This document shows positions 1-8,423 of a DNA stretch of 64,000 bases, in pieces. Within the stretch, counting starts at the first letter, position 1; every line of letters begins with the position of its first letter. Both the position numbers and the translations under genes were made by a program. Below the pieces are notes generated by a model that saw only the letters and a list, made by a program, of their open reading frames with translations, was not told the DNA's origin and did not search any database. This DNA comes from DASSUW01 sp963835525 (GTDB lineage: Bacteria > Actinomycetota > Thermoleophilia > Solirubrobacterales > Solirubrobacteraceae): the NCBI GenBank assembly GCA_963835525.1, contig CAWIFM010000001.1, positions 620,001 through 684,000 of the forward strand, in the 5' to 3' direction.

Positions 1-1468
1 CGTCGCGCAGGAACGCGCGGGCGAGCGCGAGGCGGCGGCGCTCGCCCGCCGAGAGCGGGCGGCCGCCCGCGCCGACGCGCGTCCCGTAGCCGTCCGGCAG
101 CGCCTCGACGAATGCGTCGACGCCCGCGAGCCGCGCCGCCTCGCGGACCCGGTCCAGGCCGGCGCCGGGGTCGCCGAGACGGACGTTGTCGGCGACCGTC
201 CCGCGCACGAGCGTCGGGTGCTGGGGGACCCACGCGACCATGCTGCGCCACAGCTCCGGCCGGCAGCTCGCGAGGTCGACGCCGCCGACGGTGACGCGGC
301 CCTCCGTGGGCGCGAAGAGGAGCAGCAGCAGGCCGGCGATCGTGCTCTTGCCGGCTCCGCTGGGACCCACCAGCGCGACCGTCTCGCCCGGGACGAGCTC
401 GAGGCTCACATCGTCGAGCACCGGGCCGGCGCGCGCCGGATAGGAGAAGCCCACGTGCTCCAGGCGCACCGTCGCCCGTGCCGGGTCGGGCGGGACGAGC
501 GAGCCGCCGGCGACCGCCTCGGGCGCGCGGTCGAGCAGGTCGAGCGCGCGCGCGGCGACGGCGAGCCCGTCGGCGCTCGCGTGATAGTCGGCGCCCAGCC
601 GCCGCAGCGGCGCGTACAGCTCGGGCGCGAGCACGAGCACGAACAGGCCGGCCTCGAGCCCGAGCGCGCCGTCCACGAGCCGCAGGCCGACGGCGACCGC
701 GACGATCGCCACGCCGAGCGTGGCGGCCAGCTCGAGCACCGCTCCCGACAGGAACGCGACGCGCAGCGTGCCCATGGTGGCCCGCCGGTACTCGGCGCCG
801 ACCGCCGCCAGCCTGACCGCCTCGCCGTGCGCGCGGTTGAAGGCGCGCAGCGTCGGCAGTCCGCGGACGACGTCGAGGAAGTGCACGGACAGCAGCCGCA
901 GCGCCTGCCAGCGCTCGGCCGAGCGCTGCTCGGTGTAGCGGCCCACGAGCCACATGAACAACGGGACCAGCGGGAGCGTCGCGGCCATGATCGCGGCCGA
1001 CAGCGGGTCCACGGCGGCGACGGCGGCGAGCACGGTCAGCGGGACCACGCAGGCCAGCACGATCTGCGGCAGGCAGCGGGCGAAGTACGTCCCGAGCGCC
1101 TCCACCCCCTGGACGGAGACGGCCGTGATCTCGCCCGCCTCGACGCCGTCGAGCGCGGCGGGCTGGGCGCGGAGGCGGCGCGCGGCGAGCGCCAGGCGCA
1201 GCTCCGAGAGGACCGCCGACGCGGCGTGCCGGCCGGCCACCTCGACGCCCCAGCCCAGCGCCCCGCGCGCCGCGAAGGCGGCGGCCAGGAGCACGAGCTC
1301 GCCGACCAGGCCGGCCGCCGGGGCGCCCGCGAAGGTCCCCGCGACGATCCGCGCCAGCAGCCACGCTTGCGCGATCGCGAGCAGCGCGATCCCGAGCCCG
1401 GCCACCACGTCGGCCGTGAGCGCCGCTCGCGCCGGCCGGGCCGCGCGGAGCAGGCGCCGGTCGAGCAT
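1..1468 (-). CDS. cydD: Thiol reductant ABC exporter subunit CydD (3' end cut by window)
   Basis: Fused permease-ATPase half of the CydDC transporter, which in known systems exports cysteine/glutathione and is needed to assemble cytochrome bd. The first part of the visible 489 codons is a six-helix-type membrane domain. The ATPase domain follows with a Walker A GPSGAGKS (about nt 345-370), a Q-loop VPQHP, and a signature-like LSAGERRRLALARAF close to the window edge. Walker B, the H-loop and any following cydC lie beyond position 1. The ATG at 1468 is chosen because it opens directly on the MLDRRLLRAARPAR leader and lies 33 nt from the 19-bp dyad at 1502-1520. The gene diverges from the LuxR-type regulator at 1605. 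It is separated by 15 kb from cydAB in this window, although many actinobacteria keep cydABDC together. Confidence 0.9.
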   Translation of the reverse strand, partial: MLDRRLLRAARPARAALTADVVAGLGIALLAIAQAWLLARIVAGTFAGAPAAGLVGELVLLAAAFAARGALGWGVEVAGRHAASAVLSELRLALAARRLRAQPAALDGVEAGEITAVSVQGVEALGTYFARCLPQIVLACVVPLTVLAAVAAVDPLSAAIMAATLPLVPLFMWLVGRYTEQRSAERWQALRLLSVHFLDVVRGLPTLRAFNRAHGEAVRLAAVGAEYRRATMGTLRVAFLSGAVLELAATLGVAIVAVAVGLRLVDGALGLEAGLFVLVLAPELYAPLRRLGADYHASADGLAVAARALDLLDRAPEAVAGGSLVPPDPARATVRLEHVGFSYPARAGPVLDDVSLELVPGETVALVGPSGAGKSTIAGLLLLLFAPTEGRVTVGGVDLASCRPELWRSMVAWVPQHPTLVRGTVADNVRLGDPGAGLDRVREAARLAGVDAFVEALPDGYGTRVGAGGRPLSAGERRRLALARAFLRD

Positions 1469-1501
1469 GCGGCCATCCTCCGCAAAGCGCGCGAGGCGCT
1501 T

Positions 1502-1520
1502 CTCACCCGAACCGGATGAT
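1502..1520. promoter_or_regulatory. 19-bp dyad element, copy 1 (cydD / LuxR divergent promoter)
   Basis: CTCACCCG-AAC-CGGATGAT fits the window consensus CTCATCCG-N3-CGGATGAG at 14 of 16 arm positions. The near edge is 33 nt from the cydD start. On the other side a GTG in frame with the LuxR gene (1554) also lies exactly 33 nt away. It could be an operator or paired divergent -10 elements; the function is inferred. Confidence 0.55.
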
Positions 1521-1604
1521 CGTCATGGTGGTACAGGCCCCCGCGCGATGATGGTGGCACGCCTCCTTGCCGGGCATGCGCGACTCGAAGATGCTCACGG
1601 TCAG

Positions 1605-3767
1605 ATGAGTGACGGGTCCACTCTGCTGCTCGACAGGCCGACCGAGCGCCGCCATCGCCCGCGCGTTCGCGAGGGCACCGTGCGGCGCGAGCGGCTGCTC
1701 CGCCGCCTCGCGCAGACGACCCACGTGCCGCTCACGCTGCTCGTCGCGCCCGCGGGGTACGGGAAGACGACGCTGCTCGAGCACTGGCTCCAGGAGGACC
1801 CGCGACCCGTCGCGTGGCTGACCGTCGACGAGTTGGACGACGACCCGGATCGGCTCGTGGCCGCGATCGCGCACGCGCTCGACGACGTCGCCGCCACGCT
1901 CGCCGAGCTGGCCGACGCGCTCGAGTTGCGCGAGGAGCCGTTCGTGCTCGTGCTCGACGACCTGCATCACCTGCTCTCGCGGGAGGCGCAGGGCGTGGTC
2001 ATGGCGATCGCCGACGCGATGCCGTACGGCTCGCAGCTGGTGGCGGCCGGCCGCCGGGAGCCCGACCTCCCGATCGGGCGCCTGCGTGCGCAGGGGCGGC
2101 TGTTCGACCTCCGGGCGCGCGACCTCGTGATGACGCGGCGCGAGGCGGTGGCGATGTTGAGCCTGGTGGGAATCGACCTCGAGCCGGAGGACACCTACGT
2201 GCTGCTCGAGCGCACCGAGGGCTGGCCGGCCGGGCTCTATCTCGCCGCCCTGTCGGTCGACGGCCACCAGGACGTCCACCGTGCGGTCGCGCGCTTCGGC
2301 GGAGACGATCGGCTCCTTGCGGACTACGTGCGCGACGAGCTGCTCGGCCGGCTCGACGCCGAGCAGCTCGCCTTCCTCGAGGAGACGTCGGTGCTCGACG
2401 AGCTGTCCGGCGCCGTGTGCGACGCGGTCCTGCATCGCCGCGGGTCCGGCAACGTGCTGCGGGACATGTCGCGCTCGAACCTGCTCGTCGTCCCGCTCGA
2501 CGACGCGGACGGGTCCTACCGCTATCACCCGCTCCTCGGAGACATGCTCCAGGCGGAGCTCCGTCGCGCGCGACCGCAGTGCGAGGCCGAGCTGCACCGG
2601 CGGGCGAGCGACTGGTACGCGGGAGCCGGCGACGCCGATCGCGCGATCGACCACGCGATCGACGCCGGCGACGCGGAGCGCGCCGGAGAGCTGCTGTGGG
2701 CCACCGCCGCCCGGGTGTTCGACGGCCGCGGCGCCGAGGTTCGCCGCCGCCTCGAGCGCTTCCCGCCCGACGTCATCGCCGCCCATCCGACGCTGGCGCT
2801 CACGGCTGCGGCCCAGCACCTCGCGAACGGCGAACGGGACCTGATCGAGCACTGGACCGCGGCCGCCGAGCTTCGCCTCCACGGATCGGCGCCCGCGTCG
2901 CTGCACGCAGGGGTCGCGGCCATGCGCGCGGCCGTCGCGCGCCACGGCATCGACGGGATGGTGTCGGACGCCGAGAGCGCATATCGGCGCATGCCCGAGG
3001 ACAGCCCATGGCGGTCGTTCTGCTGCCTGCTGCGCGGCGTCGGCGAGCACCTGCGGGGCGACGCCGCCACAGCCCGGACCCACCTCGAGGAGGGTGCTCG
3101 CCGCGGTGCGATCGCCGCCCCCACCGTCCAGTCGCTGTGCCTGGCCCAGTTGGCTCTGCTCGCCCTCGACGACGACGATTGGGAGCAGGGGCCGCTGCTC
3201 GCGGCACGCGCTCGTGCGCAAGTGGATCGCTTCGGCAGCGAGCGCCACCCGGCCGCGGCGCTCGTCTTCGCGGTGTCGGCGCTCGTCCGCGCGCACCGCG
3301 AGCGCGTCGAGGACGCCCAGGCCGACCGGCGGCGCGCCGTCGAGGCCATGACCTCGCTCGACGACTCCATCCCCTGGTACGACGCCGAGGTCCGCGTCGT
3401 GCTCGCCCGCGCGGCGCTCCGCCTCGGGGACGTGACGGGCACGCGGACGCTGCTGGGCGAGGCCTCCAGGACGCTGTCGCAAGAGCCCGCCGCCGCGGTC
3501 CTGCGAGGCTGGGTCGACGAGCTCTGGGATCAGGTCGAGGCGTTCACGCTGATCGAGCTGGTCGGCCCGTCGTCATTGACCACCGCGGAGCTGCGCGTCC
3601 TGGCGCTGATGCCGACCCACCTCTCGTTCCGCGAGATGGGCACGCGGCTGCACGTGTCCGGCAACACGGTCAAGACACACGCGCACGCGGTCTACCGCAA
3701 GCTCGACGTCTGCTCGCGCTCCGAGGCCGTGGTCCGCGCGCGCAGCACAGGGCTGCTCGACGACTAG
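1605..3767 (+). CDS. LuxR-family regulator with N-terminal ATPase (MalT-like)
   Basis: About 720 residues with the architecture of large ATP-dependent LuxR regulators. An N-terminal STAND-type NTPase has Walker A APAGYGKTT and a Walker B-like FVLVLDDLHHL. A helical sensor region of TPR-like repeats follows, then a C-terminal LuxR helix-turn-helix (LTTAELRVLALM through GNTVKTHAHAVYRKL). Proteins of this kind bind an inducer or partner through the repeats and activate transcription on ATP binding. The ATG at 1605 precedes the conserved entry RPRVREGTVRRERL closely. In-frame starts at 1548, 1551 and 1554 are possible, and 1554 sits at the standard 33-nt distance from the upstream dyad. Divergent from cydD, so control of cyd genes is possible but unproven. 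Confidence 0.85.
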   Translation: MSDGSTLLLDRPTERRHRPRVREGTVRRERLLRRLAQTTHVPLTLLVAPAGYGKTTLLEHWLQEDPRPVAWLTVDELDDDPDRLVAAIAHALDDVAATLAELADALELREEPFVLVLDDLHHLLSREAQGVVMAIADAMPYGSQLVAAGRREPDLPIGRLRAQGRLFDLRARDLVMTRREAVAMLSLVGIDLEPEDTYVLLERTEGWPAGLYLAALSVDGHQDVHRAVARFGGDDRLLADYVRDELLGRLDAEQLAFLEETSVLDELSGAVCDAVLHRRGSGNVLRDMSRSNLLVVPLDDADGSYRYHPLLGDMLQAELRRARPQCEAELHRRASDWYAGAGDADRAIDHAIDAGDAERAGELLWATAARVFDGRGAEVRRRLERFPPDVIAAHPTLALTAAAQHLANGERDLIEHWTAAAELRLHGSAPASLHAGVAAMRAAVARHGIDGMVSDAESAYRRMPEDSPWRSFCCLLRGVGEHLRGDAATARTHLEEGARRGAIAAPTVQSLCLAQLALLALDDDDWEQGPLLAARARAQVDRFGSERHPAAALVFAVSALVRAHRERVEDAQADRRRAVEAMTSLDDSIPWYDAEVRVVLARAALRLGDVTGTRTLLGEASRTLSQEPAAAVLRGWVDELWDQVEAFTLIELVGPSSLTTAELRVLALMPTHLSFREMGTRLHVSGNTVKTHAHAVYRKLDVCSRSEAVVRARSTGLLDD

Positions 3768-3795
3768 GCGTAGCACCGAGCAGGTTGTTCAGTCT

Positions 3796-3990
3796 GCGAA
3801 CTGCGGCTGGGTAGGAAGGCTGGGGAGCCGGCCGCGCGGCCGGATTTCGACGTCGACAGGACAAGTGTCCTGGTTCGGGGTCGTCAGACGACCACAGGGC
3901 AGGACGGTCGGGGGTAGCTCAACTGGCGCCGGTCTCGCCGATCACCTACCCAGCCGCCGTTGACGTTCGCCCGCCGGGCACGGCGGCCGG
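3796..3990. repeat. Hairpin-rich element bounded by inverted repeats (MITE-like or structured RNA)
   Basis: The region between two convergent genes. AACTGCGGCTGGGTAGG at 3799-3815 is matched in inverted orientation at 3945-3961 with one mismatch in 17. Between them lie successive perfect dyads: a 16-nt palindrome at 3828-3843, arms CAGGAC/GTCCTG at 3857-3872, GGTCGTC-A-GACGACC at 3879-3893, and GGGTAG (3912-3917) pairing with CTACCC (3946-3951). Another palindrome, GCCCG-C-CGGGC, is at 3969-3979. The same 17-mer recurs exactly near 27.04 kb. No protein is supported here. It could be a mobile miniature element, a structured RNA, or a bidirectional terminator region. Confidence 0.5.
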
Positions 3991-4016
3991 AGGAACGACG
4001 TGCTCAGGAACTACGG

Positions 4017-4361
4017 CTAGGCGTTCAGCAGACGACGCGGCGGGCCGTAGCTCGCGAAGTCGTCGGGGCCGATGAGGTCGCGGTGCAGGGCCGCGACGAG
4101 GACCTCGAGATCGGCGGCCATGTGCGCCTGCTCGGCCCGGCGCAGCGCCTGCGCGATCTGCCAGCGCTGGCGCTCGTGCCGGCGCGAGTAGGCGTGCACC
4201 GCCCAGATCGTCGCCACGAGCACGCGCGTGGTATCGCACTCCGCGCAGCTGAGGAGCACGCGGGCGCGGGTGCCGTCGAGATCGTCCGCGTCCCAGCGGC
4301 TGACGCTCTCCGACCCGCAGAGCGGACACCGGTGCAGCTTCGGCGTGCGGCGTCTCAGCAC
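4017..4361 (-). CDS. Small zinc-ribbon protein of unknown function
   Basis: A 114-residue protein with two cysteine pairs, CPLCGS near residue 12 and CAEC near residue 39, spaced as in zinc ribbons. A basic, helical C-terminal half follows (HERQRWQIAQALRRAEQAH). No catalytic motif is visible and I do not recognise the family. Zinc ribbons of this size often bind nucleic acid or act as adaptors, but that is only a class-level guess. The GTG start at 4361 is supported by its 33-nt distance from the dyad at 4395-4413. It is divergent from the DUF7144 gene and convergent with the LuxR gene across the hairpin-rich element. Confidence 0.6.
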   Translation of the reverse strand: MLRRRTPKLHRCPLCGSESVSRWDADDLDGTRARVLLSCAECDTTRVLVATIWAVHAYSRRHERQRWQIAQALRRAEQAHMAADLEVLVAALHRDLIGPDDFASYGPPRRLLNA

Positions 4362-4394
4362 CGCACCACGGTCTCACTCGCCGCGTCGCCCAAC

Positions 4395-4413
4395 CTCACC
4401 CGGTTCGTATGAG
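4395..4413. promoter_or_regulatory. 19-bp dyad element, copy 2
   Basis: CTCACCCG-GTT-CGTATGAG lies in the divergent region between the zinc-ribbon gene (33 nt away) and the DUF7144 gene (59 nt away). It matches the consensus except at two arm positions. Confidence 0.5.
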
Positions 4414-4472
4414 GCCGCTGCGCCCGCTCAGCGGCACGCTGCGCACGGCCTTCGAACCGAGGAGCAGACCCG

Positions 4473-4892
4473 ATGACGCAGACGTTCGAGCCGGGGAGCC
4501 GGCCCACTCAGAGCGCATACGAGATCGAGGGCAGGCCCTGGGTCCTCTTCGCCGGGATCATGATCCTGATCGTCGGCGTGATGAACGTGATCTACGGCAT
4601 CGCGGCCATCGACCAGTCGACGTTCTTCATCCAAGACGCCAAGTTCGTCTTCGCCGAGCTCAAGACGTGGGGATGGATCCTGCTCATCGTCGGCGTCATC
4701 CAGCTCGTCGGCGCCTTCGGGATCTGGTCGCGCCGTGGCTGGGGCCGCTGGATCGGGATCATCTCGGCGAGCGGCAACGCGGTCATCCAGCTGCTCTTCA
4801 TCGCGGCGTTCCCGCTCGCGTCGCTGGCGCTGCTGGCGATCGACCTCCTGGTGATCTACGGCCTCGCCTCCTGGGACCACCGCGAGCGCTAG
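4473..4892 (+). CDS. DUF7144 family membrane protein
   Basis: A 139-residue protein with four clear transmembrane helices, beginning near FAGIMILIVGVMNVIYGI and ending in VIYGLASWDHRER. The length, the early ILxVGVMNVIYGI segment and the motif WGWILLIVGVIQL match the DUF7144 family, common in actinobacteria. Its biochemical role is unknown. The ATG at 4473 has an AGGAG ribosome site about 10 nt upstream. Its end overlaps the convergent DUF1269 gene by 4 bp. The promoter region holds one copy of the 19-bp dyad, which suggests shared control with neighbouring stress-type membrane genes. Confidence 0.75.
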   Translation: MTQTFEPGSRPTQSAYEIEGRPWVLFAGIMILIVGVMNVIYGIAAIDQSTFFIQDAKFVFAELKTWGWILLIVGVIQLVGAFGIWSRRGWGRWIGIISASGNAVIQLLFIAAFPLASLALLAIDLLVIYGLASWDHRER

Positions 4893-5422
4893 ACCGGGGG
4901 ACGGCCGGCGACGGCGGCCTCCAGGGCCTTGGCCGCCTCCGGCGAGAGGTGGTGCCGGACGAGACGGCCGCCGCGGCCTTCGAGGGCGGCGACCATGGCG
5001 TCGACGTGCTCGGGGGCCGCGAGCAGGAGCAGCGCCGAGGACTTCTCGGGGATTTCGGCGCGGAGCTCGTCGATGAAGGCGTCGTGGAGATGGGGGACGT
5101 GCCGGGCTTCGCTCAGTCCACCCGCGGTCGCCCCGCCGACGATCCCGACGGCGAGCCCCATCGGCCCGAAGAAGATCCCGACGACGGCGCCGGTCAGGGC
5201 TCCTTCGGCGGTCCGCTTGCCGATCACGTCGCCCTGGTCGTCCATGTCGACGTAGCGGCCGGCGAAGGTGCCACGGACCACGATGCGGTCGTGCCGGTGG
5301 TGCTCGACGAAGGCGATCTCGTGCACCCATGGCGCGTCCCGAGACCCGTCGAGCACGTCGGCGTACGCGTGCTCGGCGGCCGGGATGCGCTCGAAGACCA
5401 TGAGTGCGAGATCGAGGCTCAT
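4889..5422 (-). CDS. DUF1269 family protein
   Basis: A 177-residue protein with the DUF1269 layout: an N-terminal alpha/beta part (LALMVFERIPAAEHAYADVL), a central glycine-rich hydrophobic hairpin (GALTGAVVGIFFGPMGLAVGIVGG), and a C-terminal alpha/beta part. The central segment likely inserts into or touches the membrane. Function is unknown; relatives often appear among stress-induced genes. The ATG at 5422 is preferred over an upstream in-frame start because it overlaps the stop of the PrsW gene in an ATGA junction, which points to translational coupling. Confidence 0.75.
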   Translation of the reverse strand: MSLDLALMVFERIPAAEHAYADVLDGSRDAPWVHEIAFVEHHRHDRIVVRGTFAGRYVDMDDQGDVIGKRTAEGALTGAVVGIFFGPMGLAVGIVGGATAGGLSEARHVPHLHDAFIDELRAEIPEKSSALLLLAAPEHVDAMVAALEGRGGRLVRHHLSPEAAKALEAAVAGRPPV

Positions 5423-6336
5423 GTCGTCCAGCGCCCGTAGCCTCGCCAGCTGCGCACGACCCACAACGTCGCGATGATCGCGCTCAGCGCGAAGAGACCG
5501 TAGTAGGCCCCGTGGAACACCCAGAGCTCCTCACCGGAGGGCGTGCCGGCCCACAACGCTGTGTTCGGCCAGGCGAAGTCCCATCCCGGGCCCACGAATC
5601 CCTGGGTGACGACGATTCCCCACCCGTACGACTGGTCCCAGATGGCGTGGAGCGCCGCGACCCCGAGGAACGTCCAGACAACCCGTGAAGTCACCCGGAA
5701 CGATCCGCGCGGCGAGGTGGCTGCAGCGGCGAAGAGCGCACCGCCGAGCAGGGCCGTCCACGTGATGTGCATGAACGGCGAGAGGATCGCGCGAAAGGCC
5801 TCGGTCTGCACGACGCTGAGCACAGGGTTGTCGTCGGCGTGGTCGATGAAGGCTCGCATCGCGTAACCGGCGCTCTCGAACGCGGCAAAGCCTGCGCCGA
5901 CCGTTGCGCCGAAGATCATTCCGTCGCGCGGGCGCCTGATGCGGACCTGATGCGCGACCGCGAGCAGCACGAGCCCCTTCGCCGACTCCTCCACGAGCCC
6001 CACGACGATGAAGGTTCCCTGCGCCGAGGGCAGGAGGTACGTCTCGGTGAGCGCCGAGGCGACGACTCCGACCGTTCCTCCGGCCAGGAAGCCCATGAGC
6101 AGCACCTCGCCCGTCAAGTGGCCCTCGCCGGCCCGCGACAGCGCGAACATCACCACCGTCGCCGGGATGAGGAAGCTGCCGAGCACGAGGATCGTGGGCA
6201 CGAGGATGACGTCGTCCGTCAACGCAGTGACGACCGCCGCGACGAGCCACACGGCGCAGCCGACGATCAGCACGAGCCACCAGATGTGCTTCGACACGAG
6301 CGGCGACATGGCCTGGGTGATGTCGGGTGCGCTCAT
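5419..6336 (-). CDS. PrsW-family intramembrane metalloprotease
   Basis: A 305-residue polytopic membrane protein. It carries the PrsW family's conserved intramembrane signatures: EESAKG, FESAGY, and histidines in FMHITW and LHAIWDQSYG. PrsW of Bacillus cleaves an anti-sigma factor (site-1 proteolysis), but most actinobacterial relatives have no known substrate. The ATG at 6336 (MSAPDITQAM) is chosen over a longer reading frame that begins inside the dyad element at 6392-6410. It forms a two-gene operon with the DUF1269 gene through an ATGA overlap. No anti-sigma gene is adjacent; the only one in the window is at 57.2 kb. Confidence 0.8.
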   Translation of the reverse strand: MSAPDITQAMSPLVSKHIWWLVLIVGCAVWLVAAVVTALTDDVILVPTILVLGSFLIPATVVMFALSRAGEGHLTGEVLLMGFLAGGTVGVVASALTETYLLPSAQGTFIVVGLVEESAKGLVLLAVAHQVRIRRPRDGMIFGATVGAGFAAFESAGYAMRAFIDHADDNPVLSVVQTEAFRAILSPFMHITWTALLGGALFAAAATSPRGSFRVTSRVVWTFLGVAALHAIWDQSYGWGIVVTQGFVGPGWDFAWPNTALWAGTPSGEELWVFHGAYYGLFALSAIIATLWVVRSWRGYGRWTT

Positions 6337-6391
6337 GGTCGGCGGACAGGAAGTCCTGCGCGCGAGCCTAGGAGGGCGCTGCGACGGTCGT

Positions 6392-6410
6392 CCCATCCGA
6401 AACGGGTGAG
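6392..6410. promoter_or_regulatory. 19-bp dyad element, copy 3 (upstream of PrsW operon)
   Basis: CCCATCCG-AAA-CGGGTGAG, 55 nt upstream of the PrsW start. It is the only copy whose distance to the gene departs clearly from 32-35 nt. No plus-strand gene starts nearby, so it serves one direction only. Confidence 0.5.
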
Positions 6411-6443
6411 GCGGCGGCGGTCTCGGCGTCGGTCCGGGCCGAG

Positions 6444-6908
6444 CTAGCGCGTCGTCCTGCGCACCGCGTCATCGACGGCCGCGACGGCTGCCACATAGGC
6501 GGCGTGGGTCCCGAGGCTCGTGGCCATCACGTCGGCGGGCCATCGCCACGGCGGCGGGGTGCGCCCGAGCAGCGGGAACAGCGTGAGGGTCGCGGTCATC
6601 AGCGCCGCGCCGAACGCCGCGCTGGCGCGGGGTTCCCCGATGGCGCGGCGCAGTGCGCCGTGCGCCAGTCCGAACATCGAGCCATAGCTCCAGCGGAGGA
6701 TCAGCCCGAGCTCCCGGTCCTCACGCTCGGTGACGTGGGGGAGGTGCATGACGGCCGCGACGATCTGGCCCGGCACGAGGCTGTCGTCATAGTCGAGTGG
6801 TTCGCGCCCGCGGTGGCGCACGCGGCGCTCGGCCTCATACGCGAGCGTCAAACTCGCCGTTCCGGCCGCGCCGGCGAGGACACTGCGGAGCGGCCACGGA
6901 AGGCTCAC
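6444..6908 (-). CDS. Small membrane protein of unknown function
   Basis: About 154 residues if the GTG at 6908 is used. That start lies 34 nt from the dyad at 6943-6961; an ATG at 6947 would fall inside the dyad. Hydrophobic segments near the N-terminus (SVLAGAAGTASLTLAYEAERR), in the middle (SYGSMFGLAHGALRR) and near the end (HAAYVAAVAAVDDAVRR) suggest a small inner-membrane protein. I do not recognise the family. It diverges from the membrane protein gene at 6995. Confidence 0.55.
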   Translation of the reverse strand: MSLPWPLRSVLAGAAGTASLTLAYEAERRVRHRGREPLDYDDSLVPGQIVAAVMHLPHVTEREDRELGLILRWSYGSMFGLAHGALRRAIGEPRASAAFGAALMTATLTLFPLLGRTPPPWRWPADVMATSLGTHAAYVAAVAAVDDAVRRTTR

Positions 6909-6942
6909 GCTTGTCAGAGAACCAGCGCCCGCATCGCCGCAC

Positions 6943-6961
6943 CTCATGCGATGGGGATGAC
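6943..6961. promoter_or_regulatory. 19-bp dyad element, copy 4
   Basis: CTCATGCG-ATG-GGGATGAC sits between two divergent membrane-protein genes. It is 34 nt from a GTG (6908) and 33 nt from an ATG (6995). This spacing helped choose both starts. Confidence 0.5.
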
Positions 6962-6994
6962 CCGCACGGCGACGCGCGATTCAGCATGCTGCAC

Positions 6995-7723
6995 ATGGGC
7001 GAACGCGTCGAGGAGACGTCGGCGGGCTCGGACGTCCCCAGCGCCGAGCTGAACGCGCGGATCCGCCGGGCCCTGCGCGAGGCACGCACAGAAGCGGTGC
7101 TCGTCCTGGCCGTCGACGTGGCGTTGCTCGGAGGTCTCGCGGCCCTCGACAGGGCGAAGGGCTGGGACATCATCGAGCCGTGGTGGGTGTGGCTGGTGCT
7201 GGCGGCCCCGGCGCTCATCCTCATCGTCCTGCTCCTCGCCGTGCCGCTCGCCGAGCTGAGCCCCGGACGGGTCCGGGACGCCGGCGTCGCCCTGCTGGGG
7301 CTCCTCGCCGCATCCGATGCCGCCGCCGTCAGCGTCCTCCTCGCCGCCCTTGTCGGCAGCAGCGCGGAGAGCCTGAGTGCGGGCGAGTTGCTCGCCCATG
7401 GGGCGGTCGTGTGGCTCACCAACATCATCACCTTCGGCCTGCTGTTCTGGCAGCTCGACGAGGGCGGGCCGCGCATGCGCGCCGAGCTTGGCCGGCTCGA
7501 TCCCGACTTCCAGTTCCCGCAGGACGTGAATCGGCGCGCCGATTGGAGCCCACGGCTGAGCGACTACCTCTACGTGGCGCTCACCAATGCGATCGCCGTG
7601 AGCCCGACCGACACGATGCCCCTGACGCGCCGCGCCAAGGGTCTCATGGCCGTGGAGTCGCTGATCTCCTACGCCGTCGTGATCCTCGTCGTGTCCCGCG
7701 CCGTGAACGTCCTCGGCACCTGA
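6995..7723 (+). CDS. Membrane protein, possibly DUF1345-like
   Basis: About 242 residues: a charged N-terminal helix, two helices at VLVLAVDVALLGGLAAL and WVWLVLAAPALILIVLLL, a further hydrophobic pair, and a C-terminal part. That last part (YLYVALTNAIAVSPTDTMPL, then RRAKGLMAVESLISYAVVI) resembles the end of DUF1345 membrane proteins. Function unknown. Two in-frame ATGs exist, 6986 and 6995; the second is taken because it is 33 nt from the dyad element. Nothing at the end suggests coupling to the next gene, which is convergent. Confidence 0.55.
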   Translation: MGERVEETSAGSDVPSAELNARIRRALREARTEAVLVLAVDVALLGGLAALDRAKGWDIIEPWWVWLVLAAPALILIVLLLAVPLAELSPGRVRDAGVALLGLLAASDAAAVSVLLAALVGSSAESLSAGELLAHGAVVWLTNIITFGLLFWQLDEGGPRMRAELGRLDPDFQFPQDVNRRADWSPRLSDYLYVALTNAIAVSPTDTMPLTRRAKGLMAVESLISYAVVILVVSRAVNVLGT

Positions 7724-7763
7724 CCGGCGCGCCGTCCCGCCGCAGGTGTCCTCTCGTTCGCAA

Positions 7764-8423
7764 TCAGATCGTCATGAGGCCGCGGATCACGAGGCCGGCA
7801 CCCGCGACGAGCGACACCGTGAGCAGCAGCGTGCGCGTGTGTCTGAGCGCCCAGGTCCGAAGTCGGTCGACGGCACCTCGGGCCGCGGGCGGGTCGATCA
7901 CGCAGATCGCGAGCGCGGCGATCGGCAGCGCGAACCAGACCACGTTGTAGACAAGCACCTCGGCGAGGCCGTCGGGGATGCTCGGCTGGTGGGCCGCGAT
8001 CACGTTCAGCGCGATCAGGTAGAAGAGCCCGGGTATGTGCGTCGCCGGGCCGGCGAGCGCCGCAGTGTCTGCGCTGAGCCGGCGCTCGAGCAGTGTCGTC
8101 CAGCGGCGCGGGGCGTCGGGCGCGTCGTCGGCGTGCGGCCCGCCGACGCGCCCGGTGAGCACCAGAACGGCGAAGGTCAAGGCGACGATGCCGCCGACGA
8201 TCTCTGCGATGCCCTTCGTCTCGTCGCGGCCCGAGTTGATGTCGACCCCGTTGAACGCCCAGATAACGAGCAGGCCGAAGGCGATCGTGAACGTGAGTCC
8301 CGCGCTGATGTAGACGATCATCAGCCGCCGCGGGGATTCGCTGCCGACCAGCGCGTAGACGGCCGCGAGGCTTGTCGGGCGGACCGTGCTGGCCAGCGCC
8401 AGCAGAACGACCTCGATCGTCAT
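7764..8423 (-). CDS. GAP family (sulfolipid-1-addressing-protein-like) membrane protein
   Basis: A 219-residue protein with six predicted helices. It begins VVLLALASTVRPTSLAAVYA and has a conserved central ATHIPGLFYLIALNVIAA segment, typical of the GAP/Sap family. Mycobacterial members help place glycolipids at the envelope; here the substrate is unknown. The ATG at 8423 overlaps the stop of the DMT transporter gene in an ATGA junction, so the two are probably co-translated. The family assignment is by recognisable motif pattern and has not been searched. Confidence 0.7.
   Translation of the reverse strand: MTIEVVLLALASTVRPTSLAAVYALVGSESPRRLMIVYISAGLTFTIAFGLLVIWAFNGVDINSGRDETKGIAEIVGGIVALTFAVLVLTGRVGGPHADDAPDAPRRWTTLLERRLSADTAALAGPATHIPGLFYLIALNVIAAHQPSIPDGLAEVLVYNVVWFALPIAALAICVIDPPAARGAVDRLRTWALRHTRTLLLTVSLVAGAGLVIRGLMTI

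Noticed and set aside
954..1604. Upstream extension of the LuxR reading frame into cydD
   Set aside because: It lies antisense to the ABC transporter sequence and lacks any regulator domain. Only the segment from 1548 onward is a credible alternative start.
3905..3980. tRNA-like stretch (GGTAGCTCAACTGG resembling a D-arm)
   Set aside because: No matching acceptor stem, anticodon arm of correct size, or TTC-type T-arm at the right distance. The local pairing is better explained by the repeat element.
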